From Vreelandella venusta (GTDB lineage Bacteria; Pseudomonadota; Gammaproteobacteria; Pseudomonadales; Halomonadaceae), in the NCBI RefSeq assembly GCF_007989605.1, contig NZ_BJUL01000001.1, forward strand, positions 372,001 to 436,000: a stretch of DNA of 64,000 bases, given 5' to 3'. Position numbers and translations under genes: made by a program. Position 1 is the stretch's first letter. The number at the start of each line of letters is the position of its first letter. Of this stretch, positions 51,594 to 60,361 are shown piece after piece. Under the pieces are notes generated by a model, which saw only the letters and a list, made by a program, of their open reading frames with translations, had not been told where the DNA came from and did no database searches.

Positions 51594-52787
51594 ATGGCTG
51601 AAAAGCACCATCTGAACGGGCGGGTAAGCGAGGTGTTTTGGGCGTTTTTAGCCTTGGGATTGACCTCGTTTGGCGGGCCGGTGGCTCACCTGGGCTATTT
51701 TCGTACGGCTTTTGTGGAGCGCCGACAGTGGTTAAGCGAAAGCGCCTACGCGGATCTTGTGGCGCTGTGCCAATTTTTGCCGGGGCCTGCCAGTAGCCAA
51801 GTGGGCTTTGCCTTGGGATTAATGCGCGCCGGGCCTTGGGGGGCGGCCATGGCATGGCTGGCATTCACGCTGCCTTCCGCCATAGTACTGGTGCTGTTCG
51901 CGTTTGGCGCGGCGGTACTGGATGGCCCGATTGCCAGCGGCATCATTCATGGCTTAAAAGTTGTCGCGGTAGCCATTGTGGCCCACGCGGTGTGGGGCAT
52001 GGCGCGTAACCTTTGCCCTGATAAAACCCGGGTGGGAATTGCGCTGGCGGCGGTGTTTGTAGTCGTTATGGTCAGTGGGCCGCTGGGGCAGGTCGCTGCG
52101 ATTGTGCTAGGCGGTATCGCCGGGTTGGCACTATGCCGCAGTATTGCCGCGGTTACGCCCAGTGAGCCACTGCAGTTTCCAGTCTCTCGCCGTGCAGGCA
52201 CGATGGCGTTGGGGCTATTCGCTGTGCTGCTGATAGTACTACCGCTAATGGCAGGCAGCGCTGGGTGGCTAACAGTGGCCGATGCGTTTTATCGCTCTGG
52301 CGCATTGGTATTTGGCGGCGGGCATGTGGTGCTGCCGCTGCTGGAAGCGGAAGTGGTGCAATCCGGCTGGATTACCGCAGATGAGTTTTTGGCAGGCTAT
52401 GGGGCTGCCCAGGCGGTGCCAGGGCCGTTATTCACCTTTGCTGCTTACTTGGGCGCGCTGTTGCCCGGTATCAATAGCGTGGTTGGTGCGCTGCTGGCGC
52501 TATTGGCGATCTTTATTCCTGGCTTTTTACTGTTGGTGGGCGTGTTGCCCTTTTGGAATCATTTTCGCCGTTGGCAGAGCGCCAAGGCGTTGATGCGCGG
52601 TGCTAACGCGGCAGTGGTGGGTATTTTAGGCGCGGCGCTTTATCAGCCGGTATGGACCAGCGCGATTATCGGGCCGTATGAATTTGTTTTGGCGCTGACG
52701 GGCTTTTTACTGCTGACCGCCTGGAAGCTACCGGCGTGGATTGTGGTGATCGTCATCGCCTTGGGTGGGGTAGTGATCACGCTGTAG
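51594..52787 (+). CDS. chrA: Chromate transporter, ChrA family
   Basis: The protein has 397 aa with two homologous CHR halves. The first begins FWAFLALGLTSFGGPVAHLGYFR and contains the LCQFLPGPASSQVGFALG motif. The second contains FGGGHVVLPLLEAEVV and GYGAAQAVPGPLFTFAAYLG. About ten membrane spans are visible. Long-chain ChrA proteins expel chromate, or transport sulfate-like anions, across the inner membrane. GGGGAAG precedes the ATG. No chrB is adjacent. A hairpin overlaps its stop codon. Confidence 0.93.
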   Translation: MAEKHHLNGRVSEVFWAFLALGLTSFGGPVAHLGYFRTAFVERRQWLSESAYADLVALCQFLPGPASSQVGFALGLMRAGPWGAAMAWLAFTLPSAIVLVLFAFGAAVLDGPIASGIIHGLKVVAVAIVAHAVWGMARNLCPDKTRVGIALAAVFVVVMVSGPLGQVAAIVLGGIAGLALCRSIAAVTPSEPLQFPVSRRAGTMALGLFAVLLIVLPLMAGSAGWLTVADAFYRSGALVFGGGHVVLPLLEAEVVQSGWITADEFLAGYGAAQAVPGPLFTFAAYLGALLPGINSVVGALLALLAIFIPGFLLLVGVLPFWNHFRRWQSAKALMRGANAAVVGILGAALYQPVWTSAIIGPYEFVLALTGFLLLTAWKLPAWIVVIVIALGGVVITL

Positions 52788-52800
52788 CATCACTACCCCA
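52766..52800. terminator. Bidirectional hairpin over the chrA stop codon
   Basis: A perfect 12-bp stem TGGGGTAGTGAT (52766-52777) and ATCACTACCCCA (52789-52800). The chrA TAG (52785-52787) is in the 11-nt loop. It lies 7 bp from the end of the convergent ttrA-like gene. No U-run is evident, so it may act as a shared 3'-end stabiliser or terminator. Confidence 0.6.
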
Positions 52801-52806
52801 GCCGGT

Positions 52807-55800
52807 TTATACGCGGCTTACTCTTACCGGAAGACCTTGGCGCACACTGGCGCCGCTAATCGGTTCAAGCCAGGTGCCGCCGACCTCTCGCGTAGGGTCT
52901 TGAAAGCCTAGGTCGTTGATGTTGATACCGGCGCGCATCCAGGGCATATCTGGCTGGGATTGACCGTCAATGATGTGTGGCGTGGCACCTAAGTCTTTAT
53001 GCCCGTAGCCGTGCTCAATGCCTAATGCACCTGGCACAACGCTTTCGCTCACCAGCGCAAGCCCCACTATGCTTCCGCCTGGGCTTTCAATGCGGATAGT
53101 GTCGCCATGCTGGATGCCGAAGCGCTCGGCATCTTGGCGGTGCATTTGTACCGGGTTATACGGCTTGATCATTCTTAGCCGCTCGTTACCAATGGCGTAA
53201 GAGTTCATCAGGTTGGACTTGAACGAAAACGCCAGCAGCGGCCACTCTTCTTCTGAAAACACCTCACGCATGGGCTGCTTGTTGGCGAGCTGTGGCAACT
53301 TGTGACAGGGCACGCCGCTATTGGGTAACCCGTTAGTAGTATCAATGCTGGTGCCCACCGCTTCGTTATACACACATAGCGTTTTTTGCCACTGATGTTT
53401 CAGGTGCTCGCCGACAAAGTGTTCGCTTGCCTCTTCGAAACGCCCACCCCGAGCGTAAAGGTAGGCAACGCGGCCGCGCTCATCGGCTTTCAGTGTACGC
53501 TCGATTTTAGGCAGCAGCGGGGTAATGCCGCCATGAGTAATGTCCGCGGCGTTCGCTTCGGGCAGTGGTTCATCTTGAAAGGCAATATTGGCGGCCGCCC
53601 GTAGGTAATAGTCTTCAGCGCGGTTGAGCGGATGGAGATTGCCGTCGGCATCGGGAATGGCGTTGTCGCCGAAGCCTGGCAGTCCTAGCCGTTTAGCAAC
53701 CGCGATAAAGAAGCTGTCCATAGAAACCGGCTCGCCTTCGGCGGTTTTTTGCTGGCGGGGCTCAACGACTGGCCAGCAAGCGGTGGAGAGTTTGCCCAGC
53801 GTGCCTTTCCAGGAGCCTGCAAAGCCCCAGACTTCGTACATCACCGAATCAGGCACAATGTAGTCGGCATAGCGATTGGTTTCATTGATAAACCCATCGA
53901 TGGCAACAAAGAGGCCCAACCGTTTGGGGTCTTTCAGCTTATCGACAATTACTCCTTTCAGGCCCGCTTGACCATAAATTGGATTAGCCATACAGCCAAT
54001 CACCGCTTTGATCGGGTAGGGGTAGCCATCCAGTGCGGAAGGTAAGTGCTCGGTGAGCGTTGGCGGTGCCAGTGAACGCCAGGGTGCCTTCGCGGGATAG
54101 GGGTTTTCGCCTGTCGCGAGCTTGCGCTGGTACTCCGATGATTTCTCATAGGGAAAACGTGAGCGGGAGAGGAACACGCCTTGGGGCCCGCGTTTGCCTG
54201 GGAAGTTGGCGAGGTCGTAGCGGGGGCCTTCGCCGGTGCCGTTATAGGTTCCACCGCCCACGGCGCTGCCACCTTTCATATTGTAGTTGCCAGCCAACAG
54301 GTTAAGCATTTGCACGCCAAACGCGGCGTAAAAGCCATTGCCTGACATCATGCCGCCGTGGCAGTTAACGGCGGCTTTCCTGCCATGGCTAGCATAACGT
54401 TGAGCCAGCTCGATGATCGTTGTTTTGGCAATGCCGCAATGTTCAGCGTAGGTGTCTAGGTCGTACTGATTGGCGGATTCGCGCAGCAGCGCTAGGCTGG
54501 TTTTGACGGTGACGGTGGTGCCATCCGCCAGGGTGACTGGGCGTTCGGCAAACAGGTCGGCGGTCATTACCTGTTCGCTCAGTGCCAAGTCGCCCTCTGA
54601 CACCACGACGGGGATGTCGGCATCGCTACCTGGCTCGGCAAAACCAAGGTCGCTGGCGCGCAAAAAGTAGCCTCGGCGCGGATGCTCGAAGGTATCAATC
54701 ACTAAATGGGTGGCATTGGAGTGGGTGGTTTCCCCCGCTGCATCGGCGGCGGCTTGACCGGGTAGTTCAAGAAATTCCTTGGCATAACCGTCGTTATCCA
54801 GTAGCCACTGAATAATCGCCATGGCAAAGGCGCTATCGGTGCCAGGACGGATCGGCACCCAGCGGTTGTTGTCGGCGGCATGGGAAGTCGCAGCGTTCAA
54901 CGCGGGGTCCACCACCACATATTCCAGCGTGCCGGCGGCGCGTGCCTGTGCAAGCAAGCGGCCTTGGCGTTTAAATGGGTTACCTGCCTGGCTGGGGGCG
55001 CAGCCGATATACATGATAAAGCGTGCGTTCTGGATATCTGGCTTTACGTGAGCGTTCGTGACGATGTTATTCATCACTGCTCCAGACCCCATGCGGAACG
55101 CTAGGCCACAGTAAGCGCCATGATGGCCATAGTTGCGGGTCGCAAAAGCGTTCAAGGTGAAGCGTTTAAGTAAATCCGAGCGTCCGTAGTCAGTGGCTTC
55201 CATGACCATCAACTGATTAGCTTTTGGGCCGTACTCAGGGTTGTCGGGGTCAATCAGCGTATCGTGGTCGCGAATGTCACGCAGGCCGTCTACCTTTCCT
55301 TCACCGAACAGATCGCCTCCTTCGCAAATTTCCTCGATAAGTTGCTCAAACGATATTTTTTGCCACTCGCGACTGCCTCGTTCACCGACCCGTTTAAGGC
55401 AGTGATCAATACGGAACGGGTTGGTGATCTGGCTCATCATTGCGTTGCCACGGGCGCACGCGGTGGAGCGGTTAACTTGCCCGTGTTCTTGGTAAGCACT
55501 CACGCTGCGCAATGCATCCTCCACCGGTGTGCGCATTGGCAAATGGTCATCGGCAGAAAGCGGATGATAGGGGTTGCCAGCTACTCGTAGCACTTCGCCG
55601 CGCGTGTCATCGACTCGCACGCGCACTCCACACTGGGTGGTGCAGCCGTAGCAAATAGTAAAAGCCACCCGTTGATCGGGGGTGAGCGTTAGTTCGCCGG
55701 TCGCTAAATCGACACGATATTCAGGCATCAGCGAATTGCCATGAATATTATGCTGCGGTTTTTCACCTGCGCTGCCGGTAATGCCTTTGGCCATTTTAGC

Positions 55801-55902
55801 CAGCGGGTCGGCGTAGCCCACGGCAAAGGTAGCGGCACCGCCAGCGGCAGCGGCACCTTTTAGAAAGCGACGGCGTGAGGGATCTTGAGCGGACTTAGCC
55901 AT
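52807..55902 (-). CDS. ttrA: Tetrathionate reductase subunit A-like molybdoenzyme
   Basis: The protein has 1031 aa from ATG 55902 (AAAGGAGCG SD), about the usual TtrA length. The N-terminus SRRRFLKGAAAAGGAATFAVGYADP is a twin-arginine signal, so it is exported folded. TICYGCTTQCGVRVRVD is the 4Fe-4S region, and AYCGLAFRMGSG holds the likely molybdenum-ligand cysteine. The C-terminal molybdopterin-guanine-dinucleotide-binding domain follows. It should reduce tetrathionate, or a similar sulfur compound, in the periplasm as the catalytic subunit with TtrB and TtrC. Its start overlaps the ttrC stop by 8 bp. An arsenate- or polysulfide-type relative is the alternative. Confidence 0.8.
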   Translation of the reverse strand: MAKSAQDPSRRRFLKGAAAAGGAATFAVGYADPLAKMAKGITGSAGEKPQHNIHGNSLMPEYRVDLATGELTLTPDQRVAFTICYGCTTQCGVRVRVDDTRGEVLRVAGNPYHPLSADDHLPMRTPVEDALRSVSAYQEHGQVNRSTACARGNAMMSQITNPFRIDHCLKRVGERGSREWQKISFEQLIEEICEGGDLFGEGKVDGLRDIRDHDTLIDPDNPEYGPKANQLMVMEATDYGRSDLLKRFTLNAFATRNYGHHGAYCGLAFRMGSGAVMNNIVTNAHVKPDIQNARFIMYIGCAPSQAGNPFKRQGRLLAQARAAGTLEYVVVDPALNAATSHAADNNRWVPIRPGTDSAFAMAIIQWLLDNDGYAKEFLELPGQAAADAAGETTHSNATHLVIDTFEHPRRGYFLRASDLGFAEPGSDADIPVVVSEGDLALSEQVMTADLFAERPVTLADGTTVTVKTSLALLRESANQYDLDTYAEHCGIAKTTIIELAQRYASHGRKAAVNCHGGMMSGNGFYAAFGVQMLNLLAGNYNMKGGSAVGGGTYNGTGEGPRYDLANFPGKRGPQGVFLSRSRFPYEKSSEYQRKLATGENPYPAKAPWRSLAPPTLTEHLPSALDGYPYPIKAVIGCMANPIYGQAGLKGVIVDKLKDPKRLGLFVAIDGFINETNRYADYIVPDSVMYEVWGFAGSWKGTLGKLSTACWPVVEPRQQKTAEGEPVSMDSFFIAVAKRLGLPGFGDNAIPDADGNLHPLNRAEDYYLRAAANIAFQDEPLPEANAADITHGGITPLLPKIERTLKADERGRVAYLYARGGRFEEASEHFVGEHLKHQWQKTLCVYNEAVGTSIDTTNGLPNSGVPCHKLPQLANKQPMREVFSEEEWPLLAFSFKSNLMNSYAIGNERLRMIKPYNPVQMHRQDAERFGIQHGDTIRIESPGGSIVGLALVSESVVPGALGIEHGYGHKDLGATPHIIDGQSQPDMPWMRAGININDLGFQDPTREVGGTWLEPISGASVRQGLPVRVSRV

Positions 55903-57082
55903 GACTAGGCGCTCCTTTGTTAGCAGTGAGTGGGGCGCGAGATGCATCTTGGGCGTTACCTGGTAGCTGGCTACCTTGTTGAGCCTGTCGCCATGGAATA
56001 AATAGCTCGATCAATAAAATGGCTGCCAGCCAAAGCCCGAAAGTGCCGACAATGCCTAAAATGCCGGAAGAGCCAGCAGGGATACCGTAGTGATGGAAAC
56101 CTGCGCTGTTACGAGCCACATGTTGAACATCCATCAGCACTACCCAGCGGAACATCCAGCCCATGTGGATAGCCACTAGCCCTAGCAACCATGCCCAGGC
56201 AAACAGTGCTGGCTGGCGCTGAGCCGAACGCGTTAACAGAAATACCACGCTGGCAAATAGGGCTACGCCGGTAAGGCCACCCCAAAGTGCGGTGTTGCGC
56301 CAAGAGGGGCTGAAACGGACAGACTCCAGTGCCGCCGCCACTGAGCCAACGTGGGCATTCAAGCCGTCTAACAGCCAGCTGAGCGCGATAAGTCCCGCTA
56401 GCGCACAGAATACTAGCAAGACATAAAGTATCTGCCGGGTAACGGCGGGCGCGCAGAGTCCGCTCACGCGGTTGAGAACCAGTATTAACCCCGCGGCGGC
56501 AATAAATCCGCTCGCTACCAGCATGGGCGGTAGCCAAATGGTGTTCCATAACGGGCGGGCTTTGACGATAGCTAACTCCGCTCCGGTGTAGAGCATAATG
56601 CCGCTTGAGAGTACCAGGGCGGCTAATCCCACCAGAGCCACCAGCGCTTTGGGTGTCGCACCACTGCCCATGCTCAGCCACTTGGCGATCAACCCGCTCA
56701 GCCCCGCTGCCTGTTGCCGGGCCTGCAGCGCGGGTCGCCAAGCCAGCCAGGCGAAGCCTAAAACGCTGGCCAGATACAGCGGCAGCACCACACTGCCAAT
56801 CGACATCCACGAATGCGTATTGGCGTAGGCGTAGAAATGCCAAAAGCGCAGTGGCTGATGTAGATCTGCCAATAAGGCCACCGGCGCGACTAACGTTGTG
56901 CTGACGCAGGCGATCATTGCCAGACGTGCTGTAGGCAACCAGGATTGCTTGCCAAACACCAGTGCGGGCGCTGCCAGCCAAAGGCAGGCGTAGGAGACCG
57001 CAATCATAAAAAAGTACTGCACTGCCCAGGGATACCAGGCGATGTCATAGCGTGGGGCGAGTAGTTCAATGGTGGAATTCAT
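55895..57082 (-). CDS. ttrC: TtrC/NrfD-like membrane subunit
   Basis: The protein has 395 aa from ATG 57082, with an AGGAGA SD. It has about ten hydrophobic spans beginning YDIAWYPWAVQYFFMIAVSYACLW, and ends in a hydrophilic tail. It is an NrfD/PsrC-family quinol-binding membrane anchor that passes electrons to TtrB. The gene overlaps ttrB by 17 bp and ttrA by 8 bp, so the three are translationally coupled in the order B-C-A, as in the classical ttrBCA operon. Confidence 0.82.
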   Translation of the reverse strand: MNSTIELLAPRYDIAWYPWAVQYFFMIAVSYACLWLAAPALVFGKQSWLPTARLAMIACVSTTLVAPVALLADLHQPLRFWHFYAYANTHSWMSIGSVVLPLYLASVLGFAWLAWRPALQARQQAAGLSGLIAKWLSMGSGATPKALVALVGLAALVLSSGIMLYTGAELAIVKARPLWNTIWLPPMLVASGFIAAAGLILVLNRVSGLCAPAVTRQILYVLLVFCALAGLIALSWLLDGLNAHVGSVAAALESVRFSPSWRNTALWGGLTGVALFASVVFLLTRSAQRQPALFAWAWLLGLVAIHMGWMFRWVVLMDVQHVARNSAGFHHYGIPAGSSGILGIVGTFGLWLAAILLIELFIPWRQAQQGSQLPGNAQDASRAPLTANKGAPSHG

Positions 57083-57842
57083 AGCCCATCTCCTGGCCGT
57101 GTGGGTCGAGCACTTCAAGCGCCACGGGTTCTGCCACGGGGCGCGTAGTGAATCGTTCGTCCATACCTAAATAGAACACTTGGGGAAGGGTGTTTTTTTC
57201 TGGCTGAAGCACCATGAGCGCGTCGCGATGCTCGTTGATCAGACGGCTGATTTGGCTGTCTGGATTGCGCATATCGCCAATAATGCGGGCACCACCCACA
57301 CAGCTTTCAACGCAGGCAGGCAGTAGCCCCGCTTCTAAACGGTGAGCACAGAAGGTGCATTTGTCGGCAGTTTGAGTGCGTTCGTTAATAAAACGGGCAT
57401 CGTAGGGGCAGGCGTTGACGCAGTAAGCACAGCCGACGCAGCGGTCACTATCGACGACAACGATGCCATCCTGCTGTTGATAGGTCGCCTCAACGGGACA
57501 AACCGGCACACAGGGCGGATTTTCGCAGTGGTTGCATAGCCGCGGCAGCATAAACGTTGCCAGTTCACCACTTTCTTGGTGTTGCACTTCGTATTGAGAG
57601 ACAGTGGTTCGAAACTGGCCAAGCGGTGCAGCATTCTCGATATGGCACGACACCGTGCAGGCTTGGCAGCCGATGCATTGGCGAAGGTCGATTAGCATGC
57701 CGTAGCGTTTGCTAGGGTCGCCCTCGCGGCGGGCAGGCTGCTGATTAATGCCAGCTTGAGCAAGACTGGATAGCGGCACTAGCGCCGCGCCCGCGCTTAG
57801 TCGGGCCAATTGGCCTAGCAACGACCGACGAACGGCGTCCAT
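57066..57842 (-). CDS. ttrB: TtrB-like 4Fe-4S ferredoxin subunit
   Basis: The protein has 258 aa. An N-terminal Arg-Arg pair and hydrophobic stretch (MDAVRRSLLGQLARLSAGAA) suggest Tat export. Four cysteine clusters follow: CIGCQACTVSC, LCNHCENPPCVPVCPVEA, CVGCAYCVNACPYDA and a later CTFCAHRLEAGLLPACVESC, enough for four [4Fe-4S] centres. It carries electrons from TtrC to TtrA in the periplasm. It is the first gene of the operon; an FNR-like box lies about 105 bp upstream. No ttrRS two-component genes are adjacent. Confidence 0.85.
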   Translation of the reverse strand: MDAVRRSLLGQLARLSAGAALVPLSSLAQAGINQQPARREGDPSKRYGMLIDLRQCIGCQACTVSCHIENAAPLGQFRTTVSQYEVQHQESGELATFMLPRLCNHCENPPCVPVCPVEATYQQQDGIVVVDSDRCVGCAYCVNACPYDARFINERTQTADKCTFCAHRLEAGLLPACVESCVGGARIIGDMRNPDSQISRLINEHRDALMVLQPEKNTLPQVFYLGMDERFTTRPVAEPVALEVLDPHGQEMGYEFHH

Positions 57843-57945
57843 AACGCCTCCTTAGCTGATAAAGATGTTGCTGATAGAAACAAGCCGTTGTTTCACAGCG
57901 AGTGATCTGGATACGCTAAGGTTACGCCTTTGGTATTATAAAAAA

Positions 57946-57959
57946 TTGATACGTGTCAA
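57946..57959 (-). promoter_or_regulatory. FNR/ANR-like box upstream of ttrB
   Basis: On the minus strand it reads TTGACACGTATCAA. It matches the FNR consensus TTGAT-N4-ATCAA at 9 of 10 defined positions, about 105 bp before the ttrB start. A weak -10-like TAACCT follows roughly 21 bp downstream. It fits anaerobic activation of the operon; FNR/ANR dependence is inferred from sequence. Confidence 0.65.
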
Positions 57960-58016
57960 TGGGTTAGCGAGAGTTTCTTAATGCTCCCTTAATCCTGGAA
58001 CGCTAATTAGCTGTTT

Positions 58017-58054
58017 TGAAACAAAAACAGGCCTGCCCAGCGGGCAAGCCTGTT
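58017..58054 (-). terminator. Terminator downstream of the HTH gene
   Basis: AACAGGC-c-TGCCC and GGGCA-a-GCCTGTT (58026-58054) form a 12-bp stem with one mismatch and an AGC loop. On the minus strand the stem is followed by a run of T (58017-58027 region), so it should stop transcripts of the 58099 gene before ttrB. Confidence 0.78.
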
Positions 58055-58098
58055 AGCAAACAAAGGGGATGAATGATTACGTTAGGTAGCAACTATTG

Positions 58099-58371
58099 CT
58101 ATGGCGTCTCCAGCTCTAACGTGCGACGCAAGACATTGAGTTCATCAATATCTAGGTGCTCTAGCCTTCCGGCGAGCAGGTCGCTGATCTTTTGTACTGG
58201 AAGCCCCGCCCGGCGGGCTATTTCGCGGCTTCCCAGATCTGATACGGCGATCAGGCGGGTAATGATACGCATAAGGCGCGTACGTTTTTCTAAATCCCTG
58301 ACATCGAGGTCAGGGCTGCTTCGCGGAGGATCTAGCGTTTCTGCGTGAGCAGTTGAGTATGCCGTACTCAT
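58099..58371 (-). CDS. Small HTH protein (HigA2-like)
   Basis: The protein has 90 aa with GGAGT before the ATG. Residues 30-85 form an XRE-like helix-turn-helix (MRIITRLIAVSDLGSREIARRAGLPVQKISDLLAGRLEHLDIDELN), like the HTH_37 domain of HigA2-type antitoxins. No toxin partner is encoded beside it, so it may be an orphan antitoxin-like regulator. It lies between ttrB and purE with its own terminator. The target is unknown. Confidence 0.75.
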   Translation of the reverse strand: MSTAYSTAHAETLDPPRSSPDLDVRDLEKRTRLMRIITRLIAVSDLGSREIARRAGLPVQKISDLLAGRLEHLDIDELNVLRRTLELETP

Positions 58372-58589
58372 GGGACTCCATCAGTCTGAAATGACAAACA
58401 CACAATGCCGCCAAGTCGCGCGCTTTTCAATGCTACTTTGATTAAAATTTCGATCTATTTACAAACGCGCTCTAAGCGACTAGCTCTGGTAGACTATGCG
58501 CCTTCTAATTTCCTGGTGAGCCGCTTGCGGCACACGGCACATTAAACGCTTGATTGCTTTAGTAGGCCCTTTGGCCGAGGAGTTTTTGC

Positions 58590-59102
58590 ATGTCGAACAG
58601 CGCACCCAAAGTGGGCGTGATCATGGGGTCGAAATCTGATTGGCCCGTCATGGAACACGCGGTGGCGATGTTAGAGCGGCTGGGCGTCCCTTATGAGACC
58701 CGCGTCGTCTCCGCTCATCGTACCCCTGACTTGTTGTTTGACTATGCTAAAAGTGCCGCTGAACGTGGCTTGCAAGTAATTGTGGCGGGAGCGGGCGGTG
58801 CTGCCCATTTGCCCGGCATGGTGGCTTCCCAAACGGCGTTGCCAGTGCTGGGCGTGCCAGTGGAATCCAAAGCGCTTAAAGGCTTGGATTCATTGCTTTC
58901 AATTGCGCAGATGCCCGGTGGCATCGCTGTTGGCACACTGGCGATTGGTAAAGCAGGCGCGACCAATGCAGGCTTGTTGGCAGCACAGATTGTCGGTTTG
59001 CATGACACCAGCGTGCGTGAAGCGGTTGAGGCTTTCCGCGCTGAGCAAACCCAAATGGTGCTGGATAACCCAGACCCTCGCCCCGATGCGGAAGCGAATT
59101 AA
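58590..59102 (+). CDS. purE: N5-carboxyaminoimidazole ribonucleotide mutase
   Basis: The protein has 170 aa. The class I PurE signature is [16 protein letters not shown] near the N-terminus, with [13 protein letters not shown] (His43). It ends with the usual VLDNPDPRP region. The enzyme moves the carboxylate of N5-CAIR to give CAIR in purine synthesis, working with PurK encoded next. GAGGAG precedes the ATG. purK starts 12 bp downstream, so the two form one operon. Confidence 0.97.
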   Translation: MSNSAPKVGVIMGSKSDWPVMEHAVAMLERLGVPYETRVVSAHRTPDLLFDYAKSAAERGLQVIVAGAGGAAHLPGMVASQTALPVLGVPVESKALKGLDSLLSIAQMPGGIAVGTLAIGKAGATNAGLLAAQIVGLHDTSVREAVEAFRAEQTQMVLDNPDPRPDAEAN

Positions 59103-59114
59103 GGAATCCTGGCC

Positions 59115-60308
59115 ATGAATTCTGGTATCTCGAAAAGCTCTGGTAGTTCGAAAAGTGCTGGTAGTTCGAAAAGCGCTGGCATCGCTAAGAACATTGGTGT
59201 GCTCGGTGCAGGCCAGCTTGGTCGTATGCTGGCATTGGCTGGCTATCCGCTAGGTAACCGCTTCACCTTTTTAGACACGACCGGCAACCCGAGTGCGGGC
59301 ATTGGCGACGTTGTTATCGATCCCAATAACCAGCATTTGGCAGAGTTTCTCGATAAGGTCGATGTAGTAACCTATGAGTTTGAGCATCTGCCCGTAGCGC
59401 TGGTTGAGCAAATTGAACAGCACAAACCCGTTTACCCAGGAAGCCGGGCGATTGCCGTTTGCCAAAACCGTGTTGAAGAGAAAGCTCTATTTGATCGCTT
59501 GGGTATTCCGACACCTGCCTACCGCGTCGTTGAAAGTGCCGAACAGCTTGAAGCGGCAGCCAATGAGCTGGGCTGCCCGGTGGTCGCCAAATCAGTGACA
59601 GAGGGGTATGACGGTAAAGGGCAAGCGGTGCTGAAAGCGCCGGAGCAGGCTGAAGAGGCATGGAAGAGCATTGGTCATCGCCAACTGATCGTAGAAGCGT
59701 TTGTTGATTTTGTACGGGAAGTCTCGATGATTGCCGTGCGCGGTCGTGATGGGGATGTGGTGTTTTATCCCATGGCGGAAAATCAACATGTAGATGGCAT
59801 TTTGCGCTATTCCGTTGCGCCGCTGCCGGATTTAGCTACCAGCGTTCAAGAGACAGCCGATAGCTACATTCGCATGCTGTTGGATGAGCTGGATTACGTG
59901 GGCGTTATGGCGTTGGAACTGTTCCAAACGCGTGATGGCAGCCTATTGGCTAATGAGATGGCTCCACGCGTGCATAATTCTGGCCATTGGACCATGGATG
60001 GTGCGGTCACTAGCCAGTTTGAAAACCATCTGCGCGCTGTGCAGGGCCTACCGCTCGGCAGCACCCAGGCTATTGCGCCTACTTGCATGGTGAATGTCAT
60101 TGGCCAGGAAGGTGACAATGCCGCGCTGCTGGCGATTGGCAATACTCATCTGCATCGCTATGACAAGGAAGAGCGGGCAGGGCGCAAGCTGGCACATGTC
60201 AATGTCGTCGCTGACACGCATGCCGAGCTGCTTGAAAAAGTGCGTGCTTGTCAGGCATTGCTTCCTGATGCACCGCCGGTGGCGTGGAGTTTCGAACGCT
60301 CACTGTAA
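59115..60308 (+). CDS. purK: N5-carboxyaminoimidazole ribonucleotide synthetase
   Basis: The protein has 397 aa. The ATP-grasp enzyme begins at about residue 28 (NIGVLGAGQLGRMLALAGYPLG) and contains the VTYEFEHLPVALVEQIE, KSVTEGYDGKGQAVL and NEMAPRVHNSGHWT motifs. It carboxylates AIR with ATP and bicarbonate. The first 24 residues are a low-complexity Ser-Gly-Lys repeat encoded by three to four 18-bp units (59121-59192), absent from ordinary PurK. AAGGAATCC precedes the ATG. Initiation downstream of the repeat cannot be excluded. Confidence 0.95.
   Translation: MNSGISKSSGSSKSAGSSKSAGIAKNIGVLGAGQLGRMLALAGYPLGNRFTFLDTTGNPSAGIGDVVIDPNNQHLAEFLDKVDVVTYEFEHLPVALVEQIEQHKPVYPGSRAIAVCQNRVEEKALFDRLGIPTPAYRVVESAEQLEAAANELGCPVVAKSVTEGYDGKGQAVLKAPEQAEEAWKSIGHRQLIVEAFVDFVREVSMIAVRGRDGDVVFYPMAENQHVDGILRYSVAPLPDLATSVQETADSYIRMLLDELDYVGVMALELFQTRDGSLLANEMAPRVHNSGHWTMDGAVTSQFENHLRAVQGLPLGSTQAIAPTCMVNVIGQEGDNAALLAIGNTHLHRYDKEERAGRKLAHVNVVADTHAELLEKVRACQALLPDAPPVAWSFERSL
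59121..59192 (+). repeat. 18-bp tandem repeat in the purK N-terminus
   Basis: TCTGGTATCTCGAAAAGC (59121), TCTGGTAGTTCGAAAAGT (59139), GCTGGTAGTTCGAAAAGC (59157) and a degenerate fourth unit (59175) encode repeated SG(I/S)SKS(A). The period keeps the reading frame. Confidence 0.92.
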
Positions 60309-60326
60309 CGTTGATGGATTATCACT

Positions 60327-60355
60327 ACGAAGCCGCCTGATTAGGGCGGCTTCGT
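60327..60355. terminator. Bidirectional terminator between purK and traX
   Basis: A perfect 11-bp stem ACGAAGCCGCC (60327-60337) and GGCGGCTTCGT (60345-60355) with a 7-nt loop lies between convergent purK and the TraX gene. Only a short T-rich stretch follows. Confidence 0.75.
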
Positions 60356-60361
60356 CGTTAA

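Noticed and set aside
58099..58371. Second toxin-antitoxin system
   Set aside because: Only a HigA2-like HTH gene is present; no toxin frame lies beside it on either strand.
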